Shown: positions 51,646 to 61,590 of the stretch, one piece after another
How positions within the stretch are numbered: position 1 is the stretch's first letter
Layout of the letters: every line of letters starts with the position of its first letter
Assembly: GCA_905250125.1 (NCBI GenBank)
Contig: CAJNOL010000981.1
Coordinates: 1 to 64,000 of the forward strand
Reading direction: 5' to 3'
Origin: Rotaria sordida
Taxonomy: Eukaryota > Rotifera > Eurotatoria > Philodinida > Philodinidae
Length of the DNA stretch: 64,000 nt
The notes under the pieces: model-generated
Told to the model about the DNA's origin: nothing
The model's input: only the letters and a program-made list of their open reading frames with translations
Databases searched by the model: none
Position numbers and translations under genes: made by a program

Positions 51646-54600
51646 GTGATATTGACCAATTTCTTATTGATAACGAAAGACAACAACACAGTACATATTC
51701 TTCTGTTGGTACTAATGTTTTCACTTAGTATAGAGAATATGTCAGAGATTTATCTGGCTGATATAAAAGATTCAAATTCAATTATTAATATAACTAATAT
51801 AATAACATCTGATGTTGAATTTATAACATTAACATACAAAATTGGTTGGGGATTTATTTTTATGTGTCTTTGTTTATTAACAATAACTGGTAATCTTCTT
51901 GTACTTGTTACATTTCGTCGTATACGAACAGTGAGTATTAGAATATTCAATATCATAAGTATATAAATATGAAATATTTGAATGATTAATTTAATTTGTT
52001 ATTATTTTTCTTTTTATGACTATTGTTATTAAAAAAAATAATAATAAATACATATTCTAATAGCATTAGAATATTTCTATGAAAAAGAAATAATCAAAAT
52101 AGATTTCAGTAATTGAAATAGGATATTAATAATAATCTATAAGTTATAAAATATTGATAATGATAATCAATAGACCACATAGTTATATATTAGTTTCTGA
52201 ATTATGTTATAGATAAGAATACTAATAATAAAATAAATCAGCTGAAATACCACCAACGGAAACACTATTGTTTTCTATTTATATATATTCATTATTATTT
52301 GAATCTATTGTAGAAGATATTTTTTTTTAAAGCATAAGAGAAAAATTTTAAAAATTCTTTTACATAAACATATATTTGTTATAAATGGTGAATATTTCAT
52401 ATCTATTTATAACTTTATTTAGGTGGGTAATCTATTCATTTTGAGTCTTGCTACTGCTGATCTAATTGTTGGCTGCTTTGTCATGCCTATTGCTGGAATA
52501 TATGCTATTATGGAAAAGTGGAATATGGGTATGTTATCTTCTTTTCTTCTTCTCTTTTTTTTTTTGCTTAATACAATTTGAAACCATTCCTATATTTTAC
52601 ACGTTATGTCTCTAATTAAATAAAACAGACAATTTGTAATTATAATAGATAGAATTCACAAGGTACGAAATTCTGGATAAAAGCTTATTGTAGGATTGTA
52701 TGCCAAAGTGTACTTATCAATGTCATGACGTCTACAAAGTAAAACAAATGTTATGCATATTGTTAAAATCAATAAATCCTAAACAAAACACATTTTTGTT
52801 TTCGAACAAATGATATATTTTAGTTTAAATTCGTTCTTTGAACTTAAGGAATGAACGCAGTACAGAATCATAATAAGAAATAAGATCAAATAAACTATTG
52901 TATATGTCGTATCGAAGTTACACCGGTCGACGAAGTTATAACTTCGTCGGTCGATATTGACGAAGTTACAACTTCGTCGTATAAACGTGACGAAGTTATA
53001 ACTTCGACGCTCATAGTTATCGAAGTTACAACTTCGACAGAGAAACTTGTCGAAGTTATTTTTAATTCACTTATCAATAAATAATTTATTAAACTGAGCA
53101 CTTTACTGTTGAATACATGATCAAAAAATAAAATTTTTACTAATAAATGTTCATTTATTCCACAATATTATAAAAAAAATGAATATTTATTAATAAAAAT
53201 TTTATTTTTTAATCATATATTCAACAGTAAAATACTTAGTTTAATAAATTACTTATTGATAAGTGAATTAAAAATAACTTCGATAACTGTGAGCGTCGAA
53301 GTTATAACTTCGTCGCGTTTATACGACGAAGTTGTAACTTCGTCGACCGGTGTAACTTCGATACGACATATATATTGTTCGTTAGACAAAAATCATCTCG
53401 AAAGAAGTATGTTTTAATTTTCAAAGAAAAAAAAATTAATTAAATATCTAAAACATACCAATTCGAGTAAGGTCAAATATTCTACATAAATTATAAATAA
53501 TAATAATAATAATTTTTATTATAATGTTTTTTTTCTCTTCATTTAGGTCTTGTTCTATGTCAGATTTGGCTTTCAGTCGATTTTACTGCATCAACAGCAT
53601 CAATATTTAATTTACTCACATTAAGTTTAGATCGTTATTGGTCAATAACATCTCCACTTCAATATCTTGGTAAACGAACACGACCTCGAGCTTTATTATT
53701 AATTGGTTTTGCTTGGGGTTTATCACTTCTATGGGTTATACCTATATTTGGTTGGCAGCATTTTTTTAATAATGGTACAAGTGGTATTCCTGTAAGTATT
53801 AAATTATATATAAAATGTATTTCAAAAAAACAAAAAAATTCTCATCTTAAATTTAGCCAACTAAATGTGAACCAGAATATACACATTCAAAAATATTTAA
53901 AGTATCAACAGCTATAATTAATTTTTATTTACCACTTCTTGTATTAATATCATTAAATGCTCGTATTTATTATGAAATTAAACGACGTTATAAAAGTGTT
54001 CTTTTACAAAGACATTCAAATCAATTAAATGAATCATCAAGTAATCATAAATTTAATTCATTAACAAAATATACTCGTTCACCAATAACAATGACAATAT
54101 GTGATAGTGATAAACAATTATGTTCAACACCAATAAATTTAAATGAAAATGATTGTTTAATTACATCAAAACGTTCAATAATTAAAAATGATAATAATTC
54201 AACATTACGTATTAATTTTAAAGAGAAAAAAAATCGATCTATTATATCAAATCAAATTCCTATTATTCGACGATCATCTTTAAAACGTGCATATTCATTT
54301 GTTGAAACAAAACCTTATACACAGGTAAACAAAAAAAAACAGACAATTAAAAGCCATAGAAAAAAAAATTCTCTTCTTTTTATCTAGGATCAATATACAT
54401 GGTGTACTAATCATCTTGAACATTCCAGTTCATTATTAAAACCAACATCAACATTAAAATTACGTCCATATCATACAGTTTCAAAACATCGTCTTAATGT
54501 TGATGAACGTTGTTTTAAACATAGACATGATTATCATCCATGTCGACTTTATTCTAATGAACAATTTGGTATTATACATAAACATCATAATGATTCGTGT

Positions 54601-55224
54601 AATTATCATACAATACAATGTCGTCCATCATCTCGTAATATAACAAATCGAACAACATGTACATGTCGACGTTGTTCATTATCAGATACAATAAGAGCAT
54701 CAACAACAATGAATATATTTAATTTATGTCATTGTTGTTCAACAGCTACATCTGCTATAACTATTCATTCAAATGTAGAACCTTTTCATACTACAACAAA
54801 ATTATCATCTTCATCATTATCATCATCAGCAAGTCGAAAACAGAATGCAATGTCGTCTTATAATTTACAAAGAAATAGTATATCATCAAATATATTATTT
54901 CATTCAAATTCTAAAATTCATCGTCAAACATCAAATAAAATTAAACAATCAACTATATGGAATCAACAAGAAAAAGCATTTCGACAATTATTTGCTATTG
55001 TATTTGGTTTCACATGTTGTTTTCTACCATATTTTATTATCTATATGGTTGTTGCTTATTGTGGTTCATGTGTATCAGAACGTATTGTTACAGCAACAAT
55101 ATGGTTTGGTTATGTTAATTCAACAATAAATCCATTTTTATATGCTTTATCAAATAAACATTTTCGACGAACATTTAATCGTATTTTAAAACGAGATTAT
55201 CGACGACAATCATATTATAATTAA
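51646..55224 (+). CDS. HRH1-like: Histamine H1-like aminergic GPCR, 5 exons
   Basis: Exons are 51646-51930, 52423-52528, 53547-53791, 53857-54324 and 54388-55224; all in phase for 646 aa. A later in-frame ATG at 51739 could also start it. The N-terminus has a hydrophobic leader and an NIT glycosylation site. TM1 has TGNLLVL; TM2 SLATADLIVGC. TM3 carries the amine-binding Asp (WLSVDFTASTASIF) and ends in DRY. TM4 has LLWVIPIFGWQHFF, very like vertebrate H1. ECL2 has a Cys (PTKCEPEY) for the bond to TM3. TM5 STAIINFYLPLLVL keeps the H1-type Asn. TM7 GYVNSTINPFLYAL has NPxxY. Intracellular loop 3 is about 315 residues, rich in Ser, Thr, His and Arg. In TM6 the usual CWxP is CFLP, so the toggle-switch Trp is Phe. 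H1 type is clear from motif detail; the ligand is inferred. A muscarinic-like relative is less likely. Confidence 0.88.
52903..53370. mobile_element. 468-bp palindromic element with 30-bp periodic palindromes, GPCR intron 2
   Basis: The element starts TATGTCGTATCGAAGTTACA and ends with the reverse complement, flanked by TA on both sides. The left arm has a 16-bp palindrome CGAAGTTATAACTTCG (or the variant with GTTACAAC) beginning at 52931, 52961, 52991 and 53021. A half-copy sits at 53051. Each start is exactly 30 bp after the last. The right arm carries two full copies and half-copies in mirror position, so it is about 60 bp shorter. Between the arms lies an AT-rich hairpin-forming segment (TTTATTAAACTGAGC and its partner). 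No protein is encoded. Confidence 0.85.
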
Positions 55225-55230
55225 ATATAA

Positions 55231-55236
55231 AATAAA
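55231..55236 (+). terminator. Poly(A) signal of the H1-like receptor gene
   Basis: AATAAA seven bases after the stop codon. The spacing is tight but plausible; no second AATAAA is obvious before the MITE at 55330. Confidence 0.4.
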
Positions 55237-55329
55237 TCAAAAACTCAAATGTTAAAGATTCCTTTGTTTTGTTTTTTTGTTTAATAATATATTAAATCGA
55301 TAAACAAAATTGATTATAAAGAGATAATA

Positions 55330-56019
55330 CAGTACTGAACAAAAATATAAGAACAACATATTTCTTTATTATTTTTTTCTATAATAACAAGTATCTAACT
55401 CAAATCCAAATAGTGATTCAGATAGTCAATAAAGAGCTCCATCAAATTCATTCTATACCAAAATTTTATAAATGATTTAAGGAAGCAAGGTTTCTAGAAA
55501 ACCAAAGTCCATATTTTTCAAGTTTCAGAAGACCTCACAATAATTCGTTTCTAACAGTACCATCTTAAAGAGCACAAAACTGTGAACAAAATGAAGGGTC
55601 GCTGTGTTTTCTACGATCTTTCCTTCATAAGTTATAAGCATCACAAAAGTCGAAAAAAACCGATTTTTAGTGATTTCTTGATAAATTTCACTTTTCTTTT
55701 GATTTTTGTGATGCTTATAACTTTTGAAGGAAAGATCGTAGAAAACGCGGCGACCCTTCATTTTGTTCACAATTTTGTACTCTTTAAGATGGTACTGTTA
55801 GAAATGAATTATTGTGAAGTCTTCTGAAACTTGAAAAAGATGTGTTTTGGTTTTCTAGAAACTTTGCTCTCTTAAATCATCCATGAAGTTTTCGTAAAGG
55901 ATGCATTTGATAGAGCTCTTTAATGGCTATTTGAATCACTATTTGGATTTGAGTTAGATGCTTGTTATTATAGAAAAAAATAAAGAAATATGTTGTTCTT
56001 ATATTTTTGTCCAGTACTG
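55330..56019. mobile_element. 690-bp Tc1/mariner-like foldback MITE
   Basis: The termini CAGTACTGAACAAAAATATA (left) and its reverse complement ending TTTTTGTCCAGTACTG (right) are flanked by TA at 55328-55329 and 56020-56021. A CAGTACTGGAC-type end with TA duplication is typical of Tc1/mariner. Both arms of about 330 bp pair almost fully around a centre near 55675. The mirrored frames at 55525-55770 (-) and 55582-55827 (+) are the same arm read twice, not genes. Internal sequence (AATCCAAATAGTGATT, TTTTGTGATGCTTATAACTT, CTCTTTAAGATGGTACTGTT) is homologous to the element at 19796-20480. It separates the convergent GPCR and MAIP1 genes. Confidence 0.9.
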
Positions 56020-56409
56020 TATATAGTTATTTTTTGTTAAGACATTATTATTTGTTAAATAGGATTGTTCCTTAGATTATAAATTATGAGTTCATTATCT
56101 ATCAAAAAATTAAGTCATTGAAAATCTTATTAAATAAAATCAATAGAAATTATTGTACTTATATAAAATGCATTTTCACATGATAATAAATCTATTCATT
56201 CAATATATAGACAAATAAACACAAACGGATGTTTAATCAAATAAAAAAATAAATGCAATGTTTTCCTACAATGAACATTTAATTCGTTCCACAAAGTGCA
56301 TGTACATAATGAAAGTAACATCAAGAAAAAACATTTTCTATTTCAGATAAACAATGTAAATATTTATTTTTCTAATTTTTGTTTTGTATTGTTGAAAACA
56401 AAACAAAGT

Positions 56410-57269
56410 TTAATTTTGTTGAAAATATTCATTTGGTAACCAATGATTAAGTCCAGTAATAATCCAACTATTATCTTGAGCATTTTCACTCATATTACGT
56501 GAAAATTTATAATTACAAACAATAATATTATCACGCATTGTTTTAATTGTTGATATCCAATTTGAAAAAGTACTACCAGAACCTTCAAGCATTTCATCTC
56601 GATATGATTCAGGATTTTTCAGAATATGAAAAATCATTATGATTTCAACCATACGTGTATCTAGAAATTTATTGAATTTTATTAAAAAAAGAAAAAGAAT
56701 TTAATTTTTGTTTTTTTTTACTTGTTTGTTCATCCATTATAAGACCAATTAGATATGGATAAGAAAAAATAATTTCTCCTTCTTCAACAGGAATTTGTTG
56801 TTTTTGTTGAGATGATAAATGTTCATAATTTTGTTTGACTTCATTAATAACCTAGATTAGATTTCTGTTTTCTTTTTGTTTTAATGATTAATAAAATGTT
56901 TTTCTATTTTTTTATTTTTGTTTTCAATTTTTCTACCTCTCGTGTAACAAATCCAGGAAGATCATCAAATTGACCATTACCAATTAAATTTGAAACAACA
57001 GTTAATGCTTGTCGAGCACCATCACAAAATGGTTTTATAGCAAATGTTGAATCAAAATGTCCATTAATAATAATTCGAGAAAAGAAATTTTTTATGATGA
57101 GAAATATATTTGGATAAGCAATACGTGGAAGATCCATAAGCATTAATGGACGATAATGTTGATGATGATCAGATGAAATAGAACGAATATAAACTAATGG
57201 ACAACGTTTAAATGAAGAAGATTTACGAAGAGACATCATGAGAAATGATCGACTTAAAATCGAAGCCAT
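56410..57269 (-). CDS. MAIP1: MAIP1-like mitochondrial m-AAA protease-interacting protein
   Basis: MAIP1 binds the mitochondrial matrix AAA protease and helps EMRE (SMDT1) reach its partners; its domain is Tim44-like. Exons on the minus strand are 56937-57269, 56722-56851 and 56410-56660 (714 nt, 237 aa), all GT-AG and in phase. I chose the ATG at 57269; the frame is open to 57281 but only from a TTG. Residues 1-33 (MASILSRSFLMMSLRKSSSF and on) are rich in Ser and Arg with no acidic residue, as in a mitochondrial presequence. The Tim44-like part (about 45-235) is recognised from FDSTFAIKPFCDGARQALTV, GQFDDLPGFVTREV, the strand EGEIIFSYPYLIG and the closing DNSWIITGLNHW. AAT-rich sequence with TTTATT (56363-56368 on +) could be the poly(A) signal. 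It is close in length to the mature human protein. The gene converges with the H1-like receptor. Confidence 0.85.
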
Positions 57270-58186
57270 TCGGATTTTCAAGACAATTTTTGTTTAAAAT
57301 GATAAATTGTAAAAATAAATAGATTGACAAGATTTAGGTCGAATCCAATCGAAAATTCTGTCATGAACCTTCGTCAACAGATGGCGTACTCTGATAAGAG
57401 TAATTTCTCGTATTTTTACAATAAGAAATGTACAAAAGATGACCTTAACCCCTATAGAGCTCAATTTGACAATGTATTATTCATACAGATGATTAAAAAA
57501 AAATGCATACATCTTTGGACTCTGAAGCTTCTGTTAACTATGTTTTATGTAACATAGAGGTGTTTTAAGTTACTATACATACTCTCAAAAAATTCAACTG
57601 TGTAGATCTTTGTTTTGTCGGACTATTATTAAAAAAAAGACGGCTGGTAAGATCACACGAAAGAGGACATTTTGCCGGCGACATCTCACGTTGAAACCAC
57701 AATTACCTGATATACACACTTTCGATGATGATCTTATTTACTCATCTAATCATTTATATGCAGCATTCATTTTCTGAAATCAAAACTTATCGATCTGTTA
57801 TTCAATACTCACAAGGAATATATTCGCAACATTTCCCTTGATTACATCAAATTGACAGAGACTCAAAATGCAATAGAAACGTTGTTCCATCCTTTGAAAT
57901 TAAGCTCAATCAAAAGACGCTGATTTGTAAGAATACTAACTGCCCACATTATTAATACAACGTTGATCGAGAACGAGAAGCAAACAATGTTTTTTCGGTT
58001 TTGAATCAAATCAGAAGAAAACAAAAAATCAAAAGACAACGTGGTTGAACAAACACCATAATTGAAACTCCTACATAGTATCGTTCCAAAACAAGCATGG
58101 ATGTGAGCGCAGAGGAGCCACACCCACATTCTCATATCCAGTATTAGAAATATCAGTTTTGAAGTCGTCGATGTTATCAAAAAGAA
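57270..58186. other. Intergenic between MAIP1 and the F-box/LRR gene
   Basis: No supported gene. It holds the MAIP1 promoter side and the 3' flank of the F-box/LRR gene, both on the minus strand. Frames at 57324-57557 (+) and 57863-58180 (-) have no domain and no splice partners. Confidence 0.5.
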
Positions 58187-61100
58187 TTAAAACATCATCC
58201 GATTTTGTTTTCGAATATTGCCAAGAACTTCTGCTTCTTCATCATCGATTTGATTCTGACGGAGGACTAGTCTTGTGAATATCTGTTTTGAACAGGCAGT
58301 GAATGATAGATAGAGAAGGTGAGAATATTACTTTGTTTTGTTTGAGAACTTTGACAAGATGTTGTGTTTCTTCATCATCGATTCGATTCCAACTGAGGTC
58401 CAATGTTATTAGTGTCTGTTTTGAACAGGCAAGGAATGATAGATAGAGAAGGTGTGGATATTACTTTGTTTTGTTCAAGAGCTTTGGCAAGATGTTGTGC
58501 TCCTTCATTACCAATTTGATTGCAACGGAGGACCAGTCTTATTAGCGTCTGTTTTGAGGAGACAGAGAATGATGGATAGAGAAGGTGAGAATATTACTTT
58601 GTTTTGTTCGAGAGCTCTGGCAAGATGTTGTGCTCCTTCATCACCAATTTGATTGTAACGAAGATTTAGTGTGGTTAGTGTCTGCTTTGAACAGGCAGAA
58701 AGTGTTAGATAGAGAAGATGAGGATATTACTTGGTTTTGTTCAAGAGCTTTGGCAAGATATTGTGCACCTTCATCATTGATTTGATTGTAATAGAGGCTC
58801 AGTGTGGTTAGTGTCTATTTTGAACAATCGAAGAATGATAGATAGAGAAGGTGAAGATATTACTTTGTTTTGTTCGAGAGCTTTGCCAAGTTGTTGTGCT
58901 CCTTCATTACCGATTCGATTGCAATAGAGGCTCAGTCTGGTTAGTGTCTGTTTTATACAGATAGGGAATGCTACGTAGAAAAGGTAAGTATATTACTTTG
59001 TTTCGTTCAAGAGCTTTGGCAAGATGTTGTGCTCCTTCATCACCGATTTGATTCCAAGTGAGGTTCAGTGCTGTTAATGTCTATTTTGAACAGCCAGGAA
59101 ATGATAGATAAAGAAGAGAGCGATATTACTTTGTTTTGTTCGAGAGCTCTACCAAGATGTTGTCCTCCTTGATGACCAATCTGATTGCAAGAGAGATTCA
59201 GTGTGGTTAGTGTCTGTTTTAAACGAGCAGGGAATGATAGATAGAGAAGATCATGATATTACTCTGTTTTGTTCGAGAGCTCTACCAAGATGTTGTGCTC
59301 CTTGATCACCGATTTGATTTTTAGTGAGGTCTAGTGTGGCCAGTGTCTGTTTTGAACAAGCAGGGAATGATAGATAGAGAAGGTCAGGATATTACTTCGT
59401 TTTGTTCGAGAGCTCTACTAAGATGTTGTGCTCCTTCATGACCGATTTGATTCCAATTGAGGTTCAGTGTTGCCAATGTCTATTTTGAATAGGCAGGAAA
59501 TGATAAATAAAGAAGATAGGAATATTACTCTGTTTTGTTCAAGAGCTTTGCCAAGATGTTGTGCTCCTTTGTCACCGATTTGATTCGCACTTAGATCAAG
59601 TGTGGTTAGTGTCTATTTTGAACAGGCAGGGAATGATACATAAAGAAGATAAGGCTATTACTTTGTTTTGTTTGAGAGCTTTGGCAAGATGTTGCGTTTC
59701 TTCATTACTGATTTCACTGTGATAAAGATACAGTGTGGTTAGTGTCTGTTTTGAACAGGTAGTGAATGATAGACAGAAAAAATGTAAATATTACTTTGTT
59801 TTGTTTGAGAGCTTTGCCAAGATGTTGTGTTCCTTTATCACCGATTTGATTGTTCGAGAGATTCAATGTAATTAGTGTCTGTTTCGAACAGACACACAAT
59901 GATGGATAGAGAAGTTAAGAATATTACTTTGTTTTGTTTGAGAGCTTTACCAAGCTGTTGTGCTCCTGGAGCACTTATTTGATTGTCACAAAGATCCAGT
60001 GTGGTTAGTGTCTGGTTTGAATAGGCAGTTAATGTTACACAAAGAAGGTAAGGATATTACTTTGTTTTGTTTGAGAGCTTTGCGAAGATGTTTTGCTCCT
60101 TTATCACCGATTTGATTATTCGAAAGGTTCAATGTAATTAGTGTCTGTTTCGAATAGACAGACAATGATAGATAGAGAAGCTAAGAATATTACCTTGTTT
60201 TGTTTGAGAGCTTTGCCAAGATGTTGTGTTCCTTGAACACTGATTTGATTGTCACGAAGATCCAGTGTAGTTAGTGTCTGGTTTAAACAGGCAGTTAATG
60301 TTACATAGAGAAGGTAAGAATATTACTTCATTTTGTTCGAGAGCTTTGCCAAGATGTTGTGCTCCTTCATCACCGATTCGACTGTAAGAAAGGTCTAATG
60401 TGGTTAGTGTCTGTTTTGAACAAATGGTGAATGATAGGTAGAGAAGCTAAGAATATTACTTTGTTTTGTTCGAGAGCTTTGCCGAGGTGTTGTGCTTCTT
60501 CATCACTAATTTGATTGTCATGGAGATCTAGTGTTGTTAGTGTCTATGTGTGAGAATAGAAAGGTTAAAATGATGGAAGGCTCCACAACGTGGTATCGTA
60601 ATGCGACTTATGGTCGGTGGTATAGGTTTGTTTGAGAAATCTTTGATTTAGTGCAACCACACAGGGATGTTTCTTTTTGAGCAAACAAAGACGATAAAAT
60701 GCCGTAAGTGTATACATTGTTTGTAGTGCATATTGGCTGTCTCAAAATTGTTGTCGGATCGAGGATGAGGTTGTGGGAGCTCTCGCAAGAATGGGGAAGT
60801 CCAGTATCGACTGAAAAAATCCGGAATAATAGGCTCTAATACTCGTCAATCTTTGTTATAAAAAAAAGGAAAATTTATCATATATGGAAAGATGTGCTGA
60901 TGATTTCACGCTCACTGAAGACTTTGACTCCTACGTTTGTTTTTTTAAAGGTTGTTAGAGTTGCATGTGCTATTTTAGTTGATGTACAATGAAAAGTAAC
61001 TGCTCATATAGCGCTCTTTTTAAGTAATGTGATAGTGTTGCTGAGATATTGTTCTTGGAAAGAATCGATCTTAGTAATGTTTCCATTACTGCGATTTTAA

Positions 61101-61590
61101 TGATAGTCTTTGGAATGTAGCTGTGAGGTATGATTGACTTAGGATTATTCAAGTTAGCGCCATTTCAACGAATGGCACTCCTTTTCATGATTGTTGGATT
61201 ATTACTAGTAGTGTATTTTAGCTAACTTGAACTATTGTCAGTAGTTAGTCTCAATTTTCGAGTGGAACTTAAAGCATAAGTAGTTTTCAATAAATCGTGT
61301 AATTGATGCAATCTTTCAATGGGTGCTTACTCAAGGAAAATGTTCTAGTGAGACAGTATATAGATTGATAATCTAGATAAATGAATCAGGTATTGAAGAT
61401 GATGAAAGTCAAATTTTCAGATATAATAGTATTTTACCTGATATCGATAGTAGCTGTCGACAATTGCATTCATACGCGCACAGATGTTTTGCGTGGAGCA
61501 TAAAATATCGAAATCATCAAGTTGATCAAGAATTCGGTAGACTATTTCGATCGGTAATGTAAGAAGAGTAAAAATAGTTTTGGTCGACAT
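58187..61590 (-). CDS. F-box protein with 18 leucine-rich repeats, one per exon
   Basis: F-box proteins link substrates to SCF-type ubiquitin ligases, and the LRRs would bind the substrate. Exon 1 (61438-61590, ATG at 61590) encodes 51 residues with an F-box core: LPIEIVYRILDQLDDFDILC, then ARMNAIVDSYYRYQ. It ends in phase 0. After an 894-bp intron come 17 exons of exactly 84 nt, from 60460-60543 down to 58332-58415. A last exon at 58187-58282 ends in TAA. Together they give 558 aa. Each 84-nt exon encodes one 28-residue ribonuclease-inhibitor-type LRR near TLTTLNLSYNQIGDEGAQHL, then AKALEQNK. Every internal intron is 49 bp and all exons are open. One repeat (59662-59745) has Ser in place of the conserved Asn. 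Joining exon 1 directly to the LRRs is inferred; an extra exon inside 60544-61437 is possible. The repeats alone would also fit an NLRC3-like protein, but the F-box and lack of NACHT argue against that. Confidence 0.82.
58199..60543 (-). repeat. 18-unit tandem array, exact 133-bp period (84-bp exon plus 49-bp intron)
   Basis: Exon left borders fall at 58332, 58465, 58598, 58731, 58864, 58997, 59130, 59263, 59396, 59529, 59662, 59795, 59928, 60061, 60194, 60327 and 60460. Each step is exactly 133 bp, and the terminal exon aligns at 58199. Introns share GTAATATT donors and a CTGTTCAAAACAG-type acceptor. Substitutions are frequent between units, but there is no net insertion or deletion in any of the 17 steps. 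Confidence 0.93.

Noticed and set aside
52931..53066. Regularly spaced short palindromes that look like a CRISPR array
   Set aside because: The spacers are only 14 bp, the array lies in one arm of a larger palindrome with a mirrored partner, and it sits in an intron of an animal receptor gene. It is part of a DNA element, not a CRISPR.
54325..54387. Reading the GPCR frame straight through 54325-54387
   Set aside because: The frame hits TAG at 54385-54387, whereas removing the 63-bp GT-AG intron restores a long open frame through TM6 and TM7.
55525..55827. Two 81-residue open frames on opposite strands with nearly the same protein
   Set aside because: They are the two arms of the foldback MITE read in mirror; no start context, splice sites or domain support a gene.
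57863..58180. Minus-strand 105-residue frame downstream of the F-box/LRR gene
   Set aside because: It has a hydrophobic, low-complexity look, no domain and no splice partner; the LRR gene stops before it at 58187.
58452..58785. Plus-strand frames across the LRR array
   Set aside because: They are antisense to the LRR exons and repeat with the 133-bp unit; the minus strand encodes clear LRRs with splice sites.
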